A stretch of 64,000 nt of DNA from Pseudocercospora fijiensis CIRAD86 (lineage: Eukaryota > Ascomycota > Dothideomycetes > Mycosphaerellales > Mycosphaerellaceae), in contig NW_006921539.1 of NCBI RefSeq assembly GCF_000340215.1, positions 4,113,118-4,177,117 on the forward strand, written 5' to 3'. The translations under genes were made by a program, and so were the position numbers. The notes under the pieces are model-generated. The model saw only the letters and a list, made by a program, of their open reading frames with translations, was not told the DNA's origin and ran no database searches. Below, piece by piece: positions 33,801 through 47,480 of the stretch; within the stretch, counting starts at the first letter, position 1; each line of letters opens with the position of its first letter.

Positions 33801-35400
33801 ACGGGCGCTTATAGCGAGCCGTTACTCGGCGCTTACGTTAGGGAGGCAGGTACCTATAGTAGCGGTAAATTAGGAAGTATACGCGCTAGCGGAGATAGTA
33901 ATTCTAGTAAAGCCGGTCGATTTGCGGGTATTATTAACGGTAGTACCGATTCTAAAGCCGAAGGCGCATTAAGAGGCTACGCGCTAACGGGATTAATCGG
34001 GCCGCTTTCCGTACCGTTAACTAGGCTACTAGACGCGTAGGTAGCGGCGTCTCGGTAAAGGGCAAAGAAGCCCGGCACGATATCCTATAGCTTCTCGGCC
34101 TCTAGAATCTCGACCCGTAACGCTTTACCCTTCTAAACAAACTCCTATTTACCTAAATAGTATAGCGGAGGGTCGTCCTTATTAATAAAGTAGTCGGCTA
34201 TAGCCTTATAGAGCGCTTAGCCCGTCTATCGGCCCTCGCCTAGTAACGCCTTCGCTAGCTCTATTAACTATTTCTTCTTCGTAGTAAGCGCCGTAACCGC
34301 CTATATAAACGACTTCCTATCGAAAACGTAATCTAGATTAACCGCCGCGATAACCGCCGGTACGTAATATTTTAGAAAGGAAAACCGTCTAATATTAGAG
34401 AGCAGATAGTCTAGATTCGGAAGTACTATCGATAGGCTAGCAATAGTCTAACGCTATATAGTACTAAACTCGCTACCCGGCGTCCTCTATAATTATAGGC
34501 AAGCTATTACCTCGAGTAATTCTAAATCGGATTCGTCTATATCGTTAGCCGGGGGCAACGGTACTAAGCTCGCTATTAGCGTATCGTTAATGCGACTATA
34601 GCCTAAGAATAACGGTATATATCGCTATAATAGTTGTTAACTAGAGTCTATTAATACGTAGTATAGTTCTATATCTAATCCGTCCTCGGTAAACATTAGG
34701 AAAGGCCGTATATATCTATTCTTAGTAGCGTAGCTTAATACCGCCTAAACCTCGCCGGTACTTAAACTACCGTTAGTAGAAATAAGCGATAGCGCCTTAC
34801 GAAAGGTCTATCGAAGATTGCCTTCCGCTATAGCGAGGATCGTAAAGCCCTCTAACGTCTATACTAGGTTAGTACTATATTCCTCTAGACGCGTTTATTA
34901 CGGGTTAAGCGTAGCGTTATCTATCTCTCTACGATGCTCGCCGATCTAATCCGCTATTACGTCTTCTCTGCCTACCGAATCCTTTACTAGGCCCTCTAAA
35001 TTCTCTAGCTTAGGCGTAGCCGTACGTTCCTCGACTATAGTATTAAGCGTTGTATCCTTTTCGTTTATTATATACTTAAGCCTAGACGCGAGCGTAGGAA
35101 CCTCGATCGAAGGGTCTAAGGCTATATCCTCTCTACTCGTTACGTCCTTAGGCTCTAGCGTAGCTATATAATTCTCGACCGTTTCGTCTAATACTACGTC
35201 TTCTTTGTCCGTTATATTATCTGTCTCCGGCGCGGCTATACGACTTTCGACCGTAGTATCTAATACTACAACCTCGTTATCCGTTATATTATCTAGCTTA
35301 GGCGCGGCCGTATAATTCTCGACCGTAGTATCTAATACTATATTCTTATTACTTACTCTACTCTCTAGCTTAGGCATAGGCGTTAAGCCGGTAACAAATA
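30900..35400 (-). pseudogene. Extra degenerate ORF of element X, downstream of pol, unidentified
   Basis: On the same strand as pol, a frame is readable from about 35,377 to about 31,000 with stops almost only TAG/TAA; for example around 33,061-33,180 it gives 40 codons with one stop (EYVALITAGELKELPKLANL...). The N-terminal part (34,946-35,377) is still open for 143 codons and consists of five diverged repeats of about 24-25 residues with the core VVLDTTVE...AAP..DNITD. The middle has KSFI, GKDISYRNYGKEYQK and many Leu/Tyr. No catalytic or domain motif was recognised. It could be an env-like or accessory retroelement ORF, a captured host gene, or an older element inserted in X; no LTR, inverted end or target duplication for a separate insertion was seen. 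Confidence 0.5.
34946..35377 (-). repeat. Acidic 24-25-residue coding repeat, about 5 copies
   Basis: The surviving 143-codon frame contains five diverged units, each with V-L-D-T-x-V-E, then A-x-P, then D-N-I-T-D or a similar run. Period is about 72-75 bp. The unit is acidic and Thr/Val-rich, as in linker or surface-repeat regions. No family was recognised. Confidence 0.65.
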
Positions 35401-36029
35401 AGGACTATCCGGCCGATCCTAGACCGTCTAATAGTAGCGGTTCCCTATAAGGAGCGTTAACCTTACTATTCCCTATCGCGGCGTCTTAGGGTTCTCGATC
35501 CTCGCTTTTACGATATTCCTTAGCTATCGCGCCTTAGAGAAGGTCGAACGTATCGGCCTTATAGTATAGGCGAGACGCGCGCTATAAATCCGCCTCGAAT
35601 AATATAACATTTAGGCGCTTATATCGCGATCGGTGCTATAGAAATTTTTACTAAAAAGCTGCTACTTTACGTTCCCTATAACGGACGCAATTATCGCGCT
35701 CGAGGGCCGTTTCTATTCGTTGTTAGTAATTAATAGAAAGCTCTCTTATTATAGGATACTAGAAAGATCGATACTAAATAAGGGATAGCCCGCGTCTATA
35801 TATAATAGTTACCTAAGTAACGTAGTTACGATAACGATATAAGGGTATACCTAGGCGGATTACGACTCTAAAGAAGGAGTCGTACCGCGGAGTTATATCG
35901 ATTTACGACGAACCGCGAGGGATTGTATAGCCTCGCCTTTATCGGCGGAGCTAGCAACCTCTAAAAAAGGCTAGTACGCTCTCGTCCGCTTTACTACCCT
36001 ATAGAGGGTACGGAATAGCGAGGCCTCCT

Positions 36030-37105
36030 CTAAAGGGTAGGCGTTATCGTAGATTTTACGTAGATCGTCTATACCTATTAAGTCGTCGATATTATACTAT
36101 ATATTATAGGCGCTCCTATACCCCTTCTACTTTACTAGGTATTAGAGAACGGGCTAGCCCCTCCGGACGACGGTCCTCTGCCTTAGAAAGCGCTCGATTT
36201 CGTAAGAATCGCTCTCGTTACTAGAACCTAGACCGTCCTTAGCTACGACGGGCGGGGGCTCGTAGTTAATAGTTCTCTTAAAAGGATCTAGGTCTTTAGG
36301 AGCTTTTTCTAACTACGAAACCGATATTACCGGATAGATACGTATTAATAGTAGCAACTTAAGATAGTAGGCTAGCTATCCGACCTTCTCGAGAACTGTA
36401 AAAGGCCCTTTAAAACAGTAGCTAAACTTATACGACTAACCGGGCACTTCGTAACTATAGTATAGGCGAAGTATAATACGGTTACCTAGCTTAAGGAATA
36501 GGGGCTTATACTTACTATTATACTGTTCTTTTATTTTTACGTTCGCCTAAGTAATTGCGTCCTAGACTTCCTTCTAGATACGACTACGCGCTACCGCCCT
36601 ATTATACGGATAGTCGTATAGTATATCGAGCGAGTCGAGATTCGTCCTTATGCCTATAGTAACCTCGTTCGGCGACTAACCGATAGTCGTATTATAGGAG
36701 TTATTAAGCGTAGCCTATAGCTATAGGATAAACGTCGTCTAATTCTTACTAGGATAATCCGCTAACTAGTAACGAATTGCCGTCTCGACTATTTAGTTAG
36801 TTCGCTCGGATTAGCTATCGGTTTAAGGGTAGTAGGCCGTAGACGTAGCTAGCTTCGTATATAGGCGCGAGAAAACGCCCTTAAAGAAGTCGCTTAGCTA
36901 GCGAGGATTACGATTAGCGATAAGTACTACCGGTATACTTATATCTATTAAGTAAAGCCTATCGATTAGAGCGATGCCCTAGTCGTAGGCCTTCTAGTCC
37001 TCTTTACCTAGGACGACTACTATCCGCTTAGACGTCTTATAAGTAATCGTATATAGCGTATTAAATCTATCGGTCGTAACCGGTAAGGCAGTTACGAGAT
37101 CTATC
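36030..37105 (-). pseudogene. Element X integrase C-terminal part and chromodomain
   Basis: Minus strand. From 37,105 down: DLVTALPV, DRFNTLYTIT, IALIDRLYLIDISIPVVLIA, NRNPR*LSDFFKGVFSRL, LATSTAYYP*TD (about 36,830-36,855) and ERTN*IVETAIRY, all typical of Ty3/Gypsy integrase cores. Then a GPY/F-like module at 36,300-36,520 (GNRIILRLYY, FKGPFTVLEKVG, YPVISVSQLEKA) and a chromodomain at 36,030-36,205 (YEIERFLRQRTVVRRG, YLVK*KGY). The integrase is cut at 37,105 by the G2 insertion and continues at 44,183. Confidence 0.85.
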
Positions 37106-37302
37106 TGTTAGGACTAAAGAGGTTATACGTAATTAGTATGTAACCGGGCTCGAGTAAAGCTAGGGTCTCGATGCCTTAGGCAGGGCTTAGCGCTTAGTAG
37201 TAGGCTAACTTGCCTGCCTTCCTCCCTCTCCTTCTAGCTCCTTATCGAATACTACTCGTACCTACTACTACCCTATCTACCTACTAACATACCCTTCTTA
37301 TA
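37106..37302 (+). repeat. 5' LTR of Gypsy element G2 (197 bp)
   Basis: Begins TGTTAGGACTAAAG, still with the unmutated TG, and ends CCCTTCTTATA. Preceded by CTATC (37,101-37,105), which recurs right after the 3' LTR at 44,183-44,187. Confidence 0.92.
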
Positions 37303-37549
37303 CAGTATTCGATCTACCCTTTAAGGGCAGTAGCTAGATAGTCCTTATTTTAAGCTTTTAGCGGTATAGCTACGAACAAGACTAATCTAACTATATTATG
37401 CCCGAAGAACGGGACCTATACGTACTATTCTATCGAAACAACCGTACCAATTATTAAGCAAGGCCTTCTATACGGCCTATTATACTAAGTTAAGCATACT
37501 AGGCCGATATCTACTAATTCCGCTATATCCGCATCTTAGGGGCTAATAA

Positions 37550-40500
37550 TACATTATTAGTGTCGCTCCTTATAATAGCCGGTTTATTACGAAACAACAA
37601 CCGTGCCGCCGCTAGCAGCGCTAGCAATAACAACGCTAGTAGTACAGTTCCCGCTAAAGTGCCTACTAAAGTACCTGCTAAAGTGCCTCCTGCCGAAGAG
37701 CCTACCGTAGGACCTACTAAAGAAGAACCTGTAATCCTAGGTAATAATCTAGAATTGCCTGTTAACGATATTCTTAACAACATTGTTAATCGTCGATATA
37801 GCTAACTAGCCTTTAGCCCCTAGCTAGTAGCGAGACTTTAGGAAGCCACTTAAAACAGGCTTACTGCCCTACGTTAAGAACAATAGCTAAAGAATAATCT
37901 CCTCGAGATTCGCCGCCTATAGGAAGCCCTAACAACTAATACTAAGCTAACGACAATAAGTCCTCCTCTACCCGTCCCTACTTAAAAGAAGGATGCTAAA
38001 CTTAAGGACTATACCGTGTTTAACGGCTCTAGTCGAAAGCAATATAACGATCACATACGCGATTGTAAGCTTAACTAGCGAAACGCACTAAGGGCCCTTC
38101 TAGATAACTACTTACTAGTCGTCTATACTATGCAATACATTAATAGAGACCTAAAACGCACCTAGGATAACTATTTCGACTCCCTTACTAATTAGACCGC
38201 TGTTTAGTAGCAGACCTATAAGACTATTATACTAGACACCCTTAGAAACCCTATACTAAGGCAACAATATACTTAGGACTAGTACCTTCGAGCTAAATAA
38301 AAGACTAATTAATCGGCTCGTTTATTTAAGGCCTATTTAAAGACCCTCGAGGACGATCTCCCGGCTAAGACTAATTCTATATAGATCTCTAAGATACGCC
38401 TAAAACTTAGGTAGGAGCTTATCCTTAAATTAGACCGCCGTCGTGTATTCGAATAGGCTAATCTAACGCGCATTTAATTTATAGTCGAAGTAGAAACAGC
38501 CGAACGGGCTGTTTAGCTCTAATAACGACTAGAATCGAGGATCCGACTAGCTAGTACTAACCGCGGCAATCGTAGTAGCCGCGGAGGAAACTAAGGTTCC
38601 TACTATAACAACAATACTAACAATAGGAATAGTAACGACCGTAGAAGAGGCCGTAGCCGACGGCTATATAGAGGAGGCCGCGATAGGGGCCGTAGAAGGG
38701 GCTCGTATCCCTATAATACTAACCGCTCTACTAACAATAATAATAGCTACGGTAGTCTACTAACCGGGTTGAAGTGCTTTAACTATAATAGCACTAGCTA
38801 TCTACTAGGCTAATGCGACAAATCTAAGGATTAGGCCCGAATCGACCGTGCTACCGCTAAGTACTATAAGCACCTTTTAGCCGCTAATGCTACCCCTGTC
38901 GGTCCTTCGAAAAAAGAGTAAGCGCCGCACTAACTATTAGCCTTGTACGGCGTAAGACTATCGACATTATGCTAGCTATTATACGCACCTATCTCGTATC
39001 GGACTCGTATAGCAACAATTATAGAACTAAGGTTACGCTAGACCTAGGAAATTCAGTTAGTGCCCTTATTAGCTATCGCCTAGCTAAGCAATTAGACCTT
39101 CGACAACTGCCTAGGACTAACCTGCTAACCCTTGCTTAGTTTAATAACGCTCGGCACTTAACCTACGGAGCCTACTATATCTATATAGCTCTAAAGGACG
39201 ACCTCGGAAATAAACGCCTACTAAACTTTACTGCCTACGCGGTAGACATAGACAGCCTCCTATCCGACATTGTTATTAGCAACCCTGTTCTTAAGTACTA
39301 TACTATAGTTATAGACTTAGGCAGTCAATAATAGCGATTTAGAATCGCTAGGAAAGAGGACATTAAACACATCGATATTAGCGAGTGTCCTAATAATATT
39401 AGGGTCCTATTTATTAGCAACCTAACTCCCGCCTTAGCTAATCTAACTACCGACCTGCTCGGTAGTAATAACGATAAACTAGTGCCCCCTAATAGCATAG
39501 ATCCTAAATAGCTTAAGCGTATACTAGAACCTATTCGAGAGACCTATATTAATGTGTTTAAACACTACTTAGCATCGACATTGCCTATATTCAAAGAGAC
39601 GGATTATAAGATTGATATTATAGAGGGCAAAGAGGTCCCTTTTAGACCCCTCTATAACCTTAGTAAACGAGAGCTTACTATATTACGTAAGTACCTAGAG
39701 GAAAACCTAGCTAATAGCCGGATACGGTATAGTAACAGCCCTGCTAGTGCCCCTATCCTGTTCGTACTAAAGAAGGATAGTAGCCTACGCCTCTATATCG
39801 ATTATCGTAGGCTTAATACTATTACTATTAAAGATCGCTATCTACTTCCTCTTATTAATAAGACCCTCGATCGCCTTTCTAGTGCTTACTACTACACTAT
39901 ATTAGACATTAAGGATGCATACTATCGCATCTGTATCCGTAAGGGTAATAAATAGAAAACAGCCTTCTATACCCGCTATAGCTATTTCGAGTATCTAGTT
40001 ATGCTATTTAGGCTAGCAAACGCCCCTACAACATTCTAGTCCTATATTAATCGGGCCCTGTTAGGCCTATTAGATTACCTCTATATAGTTTACCTAGATA
40101 ACATCCTAGTTTATACGCACTTACCTAACATTGCAGAATACTAGGCTATAGTACGAAAGGTCCTCGACCGCCTATAGGCCTATAGCCTATATTGCAAGCC
40201 TTCTAAATGCACCTTTACTACTAAGGAGGTATCCTTCCTTAGCTTCCTCGTATTAACTAAGGGTATTAAGGCTAATCCTAATCGAATTAAGACTATTACT
40301 AAATAGCTAATACCTACTAGTATTAAAGAGCTTCAATTATTCCTAGGTTTTGCTAACTTCTACCGTCGATTTATCGAAGGTTACTCGCGGTACGTAATAC
40401 TACTAACGGAACTTACTAAAACTAAGGCCAATCTATCTAGAGAGTTTAAATAGACTAACAGAGCACAAGCCGCTTTTAACGGTCTAAAGCAGCGCTTTAC

Positions 40501-42820
40501 TAAAGTCCCCTTATTATACTATTTCGTACTAAATAAGCAGATCCGAATTGAGACTAACGCTTTACAGTTCGCTATATCGGCTATTATGTCCTAGCAATTA
40601 GATAATAACTATTACTAGCACCCGATTGCCTTCTTCTCGAGGAAGATAATCGATACTAAGCGTCGCTACGAGACCTACGAGCAAGAGCTCTTAGCTATTG
40701 TCGAGGCCTTTAAGTATTAGAGGCATTACCTCGATAGGGCCTAATATACGATATAGGTCTATACAGACTATAACAACCTCTATAGTATTACTAAGGTTAC
40801 TAGAGTTATAGGTCGATAGGCTAGATAGGCCGTCTACTTCGCTAGGTTTGATTTTAATATATTATATTAGCTAGGCGTAAGCAACCCTACTAATAGCCTA
40901 TCGAGGCGACCTAATTACGATAGCGGGACTTAGCAATCTATTAATTCATTGTTTCTAACCCTATAGCATAAGATTGCTATAGCCCGTATTATTAATAAGC
41001 ACGCGTAGGATAAGCGGCTTACCGGACTCCGCGACGGCTTAAAGTATATTAATACTCTTGCTATATTAACAGTGCGTGTTAAGGCAAGGGCTAAGGACAC
41101 AGACAGGAGAAGTTATAATAACTCCCTAGTCGATATCGCAATATATAGTAATAGCGATAGCACTAATGCAGTTAATCCGGCTACTAGTACTATTAGATAC
41201 ATATAATACGTACCTCGTTTAATAGCGAGGGTACTATTAAATAACCTTGTAAATAGGGATAGTTAATCGTTTATAGATAAGCTGTTACGGGCTTAGCAGA
41301 GGGACGCCTTTACTGCTAAACGTATAGACAAGCTTGTAAGTAGGCGAAAGACTCGATCTAGTAAGAGTAACAATTAGTCGATCGATAATAAAGGTTATTT
41401 GAAGTTTAAGGGCAGATACTATATCCCCGCTAAACATTCGATCCGATAAGAACTTCTTAAGCGACACTATAATAGTAAGCTTGCCGGTTACTATAGTATA
41501 GAGAGGTCGTACGAGCTACTATCGCGCATATACTACTAGCTAAATAGTAAGCGGGATATAAAGGACTACGTAAATACGTATGCCGTATATCAACGAGTTA
41601 AGGCACTAAAGCATTAGCCTTTTAGCGAGTTGTCCTTATTGCCAATCCCTTATAAGCTATTTGTAGAGCTTATAATAGATTTTATTATAGGTCTTCCCCC
41701 TACTAAGCGAAAAGGAAGCAAAGACATCTTTAACGCTATCCTAGTCGTTATAGACCGGTTTACTAAGGGCGCTCGATATATCCCGGCGCGCAAGGATTAG
41801 ACTGCTATTAATATAGTAGAGGCGCTATAGACTAACATCTTCTATACCTATTAGGGGACCCCTAAAGGGATAGTCTCTAACCGAGGCTCGATATTTATAT
41901 CTTATTATTAGAGTGAGATTTGCCTATAGCTAAGACTTAAGTATCGCCTGTCTATAGCATTCTATCTATAAATAGATAGTTAAACCGAAAGGTAGAATGC
42001 TACGCTGTAGTAGTACCTACGTAGCTATATTAATAAGAACCCTAATAACTAGGTTAATCTCCTATAGCCTATAGAATTCGTATATAATAACAGTATATAC
42101 TTATCTACTAAGGTTTTACTATATATAGCTATAATAGGCTAGAACGCCGCCTTACTATAAGACCTATTTACCTCGCTCGAGGCCGAGCGCAAGGAAAGGG
42201 AAGCGCGTTAAGTACTAACACCTAAGACGCTAGCGGCTATTAAGAGGGTTTAAAAGATGCGAGAAATTTACGCTATAATAGCTAATAAACTAGCAAAGGC
42301 CTAGGCCTATTAGAAGGCCTACTATAACAAACACTATACGCTAATAACCTTCAAACAAGGCGATATAGTTATACTTAGTACGAAGAACCTCCGCATCCGT
42401 AAACACCTATTACCTAATAGCAAAACACGCCCCAAACTAGCACTAAGGTATATTAGTCTATTCCGCATTCGAGAAGTTAAGGGCTCCTCCGTATAGGCCT
42501 ATTAGTTATAGCTTCCTCCTTATTACACTATCTATAATACCTTCTATATATCCCTCCTTAAGCTATATTACCTACGCGAGGGGGATGAAGCCCCTACTAA
42601 ACACGAAGACATACTAGCGGATAGTAAAGAGCTATAGTCTATAGAACGTATCCTAGATTATCGGACTAGGCGAGGCAAGAAGGAGTACCTCCTAAGATAG
42701 CAAGGCTATTTACCTAAATAGGACTCGTAGGAGGCCGAAGACTCGTTTAAGGATATAACTAAGTTGTTAGATAAGTATTAGACTAGTGTAAAGAACAAGA
42801 AGAAGGCTAAGGGCCTATAA
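37550..42820 (+). pseudogene. G2 gag-pol relic (Gypsy chromovirus)
   Basis: Same order as G1: Gag with a PTK/PAK repeat (KVPTKVPAKVP near 37,656-37,690), Arg/Gly region and damaged zinc knuckle (38,772-38,817); protease-like stretch near 39,030; reverse transcriptase 39,530-40,240; RNase H 40,560-40,780; integrase 41,640-41,960; chromodomain-like tail 42,620-42,780. A 133-codon open frame survives at 39,554-39,955 covering the start of the reverse transcriptase (FRPLYNLSKREL, ILFVLKKDSSLRLYIDYRRL). The active-site motif reads YLDNILV at 40,091-40,111, so the second catalytic Asp is lost by a TG-to-TA type change. Dead element. Confidence 0.82.
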
Positions 42821-43985
42821 TGTCGCCTAGGAATAATGCTACCCCTAGGGTGCTATTAGCTAACTAATTAGAGGCCGGCAAACTAGGACAATAAGACTAT
42901 ACTAGGCGCGCTACGACGCGTCTATTAATTAATCGTATGCTCTTTTAAGGACTCTACCTCTTTACTAACGCGCCCTATAGGTCCCCCTCTTATTCCCTTA
43001 TTCTATCGGGGCCTCGAGGCCTAGGCAATCGGCGAAGACGATACGGCCGGCGCGGCTATATTAGTAACGGTATTACGGAGTATATTGTTAGTTAAAGAAG
43101 GAAATCGAAAGCAAGGTAAAGTTAGCGCTAAGACGACTAGCGCTACTATTATTAACATTACTTACTATTATCGCTATACCTACGGACACAACCTTACCTA
43201 TACTACGAGCCTAAGGCACCCTTAATCAAAACTTTAATTAAAGCCTTAAGCCTATTAAAGGTTTAATTAAAACTTTGAGGCTAAGTTAAAACTTTAACTA
43301 AGTTAAAAGATTGAGCGACTAATAGACTAACTAAGGGCAAAACTATAGAGCTAAGCTAGCCGGAGTCGATCTTGCGGATAATAGGTTACTCCTCGATCTT
43401 TCCGATCCTTTAAGCGAGGCGAACCTCTACTACTATACTTATAATAGCCTTTACCTATAGAAACTAGAAGAACTAAGTTTTTTGAAAAGATATAATTAGT
43501 TGACACTTAAAGGCTACCAAACCTAACCAATTTAGGCTAGCGAAACTACGACAGTAAATAATAGCCCTCGTAATAATAAGAACAACCCTCGGAACGGACA
43601 AACCCTCGGAGCGGACATTTCTAGGTCTATTAGAGTAGACGCAAAGAACTCGTACGACATTACTTAGAACGGAGGCAGTGCTACAATACCTCGTACGTCT
43701 ACCTATTATAGTAGGGAAGACGCGCTCGTATTATAATTAGTCGATAGCCCTTAATTCTTATAGATATATATTACTTTATAGTTTATTATATATAGAGATA
43801 GCGTAGTTAGAGTTGTATATTGTGTTGTTTAGAGGTGAAGTTTGATATAGTTATATAATCGGTAGTTGTGCGTTCGATTTAGCGCGGACTAAGCGACTTA
43901 TTAGACCTACTAAGTTAGTAGTAATAGAGGTTAAGGCTAGAACAAAGACCGGCTATAAGGGCGTAGCCTTTAGAAGGGAAGCGTA

Positions 43986-44182
43986 TATTAGGACTAAAGA
44001 GGTTATACGTAATTGGTATATAACCGGGCTCGAGTAAAGCTAGGGTCTCGATGCCTTAGGTAGGGCTTAGCGCTTAGTAGTAGGCTAACTTGCCTACCTT
44101 CCTCCCTCTCCTTCTAGCTCCTTATCGAATACTACTCGTACCTACTACTACCCTATCTATCTGCTAACATACCCTTCTTACA
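43986..44182 (+). repeat. 3' LTR of Gypsy element G2 (197 bp)
   Basis: Begins TATTAGGACTAAAG and ends CCCTTCTTACA with the CA intact. Preceded by a purine-rich AGAAGGGAAGCG and followed by the CTATC duplication. Confidence 0.92.
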
Positions 44183-47100
44183 CTATCGTTATAGTATAGT
44201 ATAGGCCCTCTATATTCTAGATCGGGTAAAGTTCGCTATAAGGAGCGTATCGGGGGATACGTAAAAGGAGATACTAGTAATAATAATCTAAATAGAGGCG
44301 AAGGTAGCGAGCGAGTCGATATATAAAGAAGGAAGCTTAAATGCGGTCGAAGACGCGCTAAAAGCCTTAGTAGTAACAGTTATCGTAAGCCTACTCGAAG
44401 ATCTTACCTATTAGGGCTCGAGAGATATAGAGTCGCTCGCGCCCTAAAGATTAGTTATAGAAATATAAGAGGCCGTCCCTCTCGAAGAATCGAATGCCTA
44501 GCGGACTATTAAACTTATTACTTACAAATAGGTCCGGATTCTTGCCCCCCTTATACTAAACTAGCGTTTTCGTTACCGAAGGTATATTAGCTCCCTTCGA
44601 ATAGAGACGCTCTAAAGCGTTCCGCGCCTACGCTTATCGAACTAGTCGTAAAACCCTAGACTAATGTTCGTCGTTATCGTATACTTAGTTTAACTAACGT
44701 CGGAAATCCGGATCTAGCTCTACTAATATCGTATAGAAGTAGGCTACTTCCTCTAGATCGGCCGAAGAGGGCGTAACGTCGGTATAGTAAGAGAGCGGGT
44801 CTAAGTTCTCCTCGTCTAGCGTTAACTTAGGCGACTCCGTATCCCCTAGAAGTCGACTAAGGGCGTCTAGAACTAGGTATATCCGCCCTAGACGGTAAAC
44901 TATATTAACTCGATATTAGGAAAGGAATATCGATACCCTTACTAATTTTAGGTTCTACTTACCTATATCGGTAGTCGTAGTTATCGATACTAAGTTAGTA
45001 AGACCGACCGCGGTATAGTAGTCTATAAAGATAGTCGTCGGCCTCGATAAAGTATATATTAAATAGCCTACCTTCTTTACTATTTATACGATTTCCGAGT
45101 ATTCGAGCTCTATTAGCTAATATCGTATCTCTGCCTAAGTTAGGCCTTAGCTTAAGAACAGAATAGGCTAAACCTTATAGTAAGGAAATAACTACGCCTT
45201 TCTCTTAGATAGAATAGGGTCTAGGTCTCTATCGATATAGTAGAGTACCGCGCTATAGCTAAACTCTTTAGAGGAATCTATATTAGCGTATAAGCGACAG
45301 TTAGAGTCGAAATAGTATAGGAAGGAGGGCTCGTAGAATATCGATTGCAATAAGCGAAACGCTTTTACTAGCTTGTCGCGGTACTAATCGTTCTTATCTA
45401 GCGTCGTAACGGCGACGTACTAGCGACGACTATTACCGGTAACTAGCGCCCTTTTTAATAAGCGTATCTTCTCTGCCTATAGAGGCGCCGCTATCTACGT
45501 ATAGTATAGGATGTGTTGCCGCAACTAATTAGTTAGACCGAGATAATACTCTAGCTTCTATACGTTTTCTAGGAACTAAAGTAAGGTAATCGCTACGATT
45601 TTCTCCTTACTCGTAGCTAGACCGAGGCCGCTAATATACTAACCTAAAAGGGTCGCAAAGGGGAAGCCTAAGAAAGTCTTTTTCGGACTAATGCTAATCC
45701 TTATAGCGTCTAATCTCTAGAAGACCGCTTCTAGATAATCGAGATACTTAGGTAACGTTTGCGAAAACACTACGATATCGTCGATATAAGCTCGCGTAAA
45801 GCTACGATAGTCGCGAAGGATCTAATCTAGCTTCCGCTATACGAATTAGATACTATTCGAATATCCTATAATAGCGACCTTATACTATTCCTAGCTACGA
45901 TAAGTATTAATCGTTAATTTATAACGATCCTCCGGCTTTACGCCCTATTAGTAGAAGAAGGTTAGATAGTCTATAGTACTAATATACTAGCACTCTACTA
46001 ACTATATAAAGAGATCCGCCTAGAGCGGTATCTAATAGCTATTAGGGATCGTTACCTTATTTAAGGCGCGTATATCGACTACTGCCTATAGCTTATTAAT
46101 TATACTATCTTTACTATTAGCAACCCGCTTCTAAACTACGAATACTAGGAAGCCGAAGAGGGTAGGCTCGGTCGTATATTGCATTTTCCCTTAGCAGTAC
46201 AAGTCGTTATATATCTTATCTACTACCTTACGGTCCCTCTTGCCTAGGTTAATTATATAGGGAGGCGGCAACAGATCTAAGTAGTTCGGTACTATAGGGA
46301 TAGGTATATAATTATGCTTAGGAATATCGACTACCGTTTAGCGATTTGTAAATAGCTCTAGGTACTACTCGACCGCTATAGCGATTTAGTCTACCTAGTT
46401 ATTATTATCGTAGATCGTTACGCCTAACGTATACTAGTATTCCCGCTATATATTTAGTATATCCCGCATAGCCGTAAAAGCGTTAGAACTCAATCCCGCT
46501 AGTCCGTAGTCGGCTACGTCGATATAGTAGGCCCTAGTAATAGTCCTATTACTTAACGAACTAAGTAGCTATCTAGCTCGAATTGTTACTAGAGTCGTCG
46601 CATCGTTACGAATATATATATAAGAAAAATTAGTATCTACGACCTAATTATACGCTATTACTAACGGCGGAGCTTGTAACGACAATCCCTATATATTGCT
46701 AGTTAGCTAGACTAAGAAACCGGCGTTAAGAATAAAATCCCGGCCCTTAGGGAGGTTACCGCCGTACTTAACTAGCGCGAGGGCGACTATACGCGGCGCT
46801 AATATTACGTCCTCTACTAGCCTTATAGGGCGCTAAACCGACTTCCCTTTCTTGCGCTTAATAGCTACTTTAAAGCGGGCGTTGTCCTAACTAGCTACGG
46901 TAACCGTCTGTATAGGAATATCGATCTTTATTCCCTTTAGAGTAATCGTATCTATACCGACTAGGATTTTTGCCTTTAGTTTAGGAACTAGGTAAACCTT
47001 ACGAGTTATTCGTACTAGAGAGACTATACTATCCGTCTTCGCTACTAGGACAAACGTATCTAATATAACGTATTCCCTAAAGCGATATACGTCGGTAATA

Positions 47101-47480
47101 CCGCTAATTTCGATTAGTTCGCGTAGCTTACGTATCTCTACGTCCGAGCGATAGCTTAAAACGAAGTCTTTTTCTATAATAGTAAGCGTATAGCTAGTAT
47201 CTAGGTAGACCTATATAGATATACCAGATAGTAATAACCGAAGAGGGAAAGTTATATATTACTAATTCCGGAATACGTAACCTTACTAAGCTAATAGAGG
47301 CGCCTTCGACTAAATTACTTCCGGGTTTGCCGATACGCGTTCGATAATAGTAGAAGGCGTCGTCGCCCCTACGTACTTCTTACAAATATACTAGTATAGA
47401 AGGTTGCCTAACTTAAATCGCTACCTATAGACCTTATAAGCGTACTTCGTAGAGGCAAATAGTTAGATCGCCGCTAGTAG
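44183..47480 (-). pseudogene. Element X pol relic: protease, reverse transcriptase, RNase H, integrase N-terminal part
   Basis: Minus strand. The reverse transcriptase active site YIDDIVVFS is intact at about 45,763-45,788. Nearby are IRALNKVTIPD-like and FLGFPFATLLG-like segments, then RNase H (SKEFSYSAVLYY near 45,270) and the start of integrase near 44,190-44,400, ending APYSELYPI*NIEGLYYTI at the G2 insertion point. Joined across G2 the integrase frame is continuous. Stops are TAG/TAA throughout. Confidence 0.8.

Larger units (their letters stand above)
37106..44182 (+). mobile_element. Gypsy chromovirus G2 (7.08 kb), inserted in the integrase of X
   Basis: Complete element with both LTRs and an exact CTATC target duplication. 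It belongs to the same family as G1 but keeps more CpA/TpG, which agrees with its being the youngest insertion. The two LTRs differ at about eight positions by eye, all transitions and mostly in CpA/TpG context. Confidence 0.9.
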
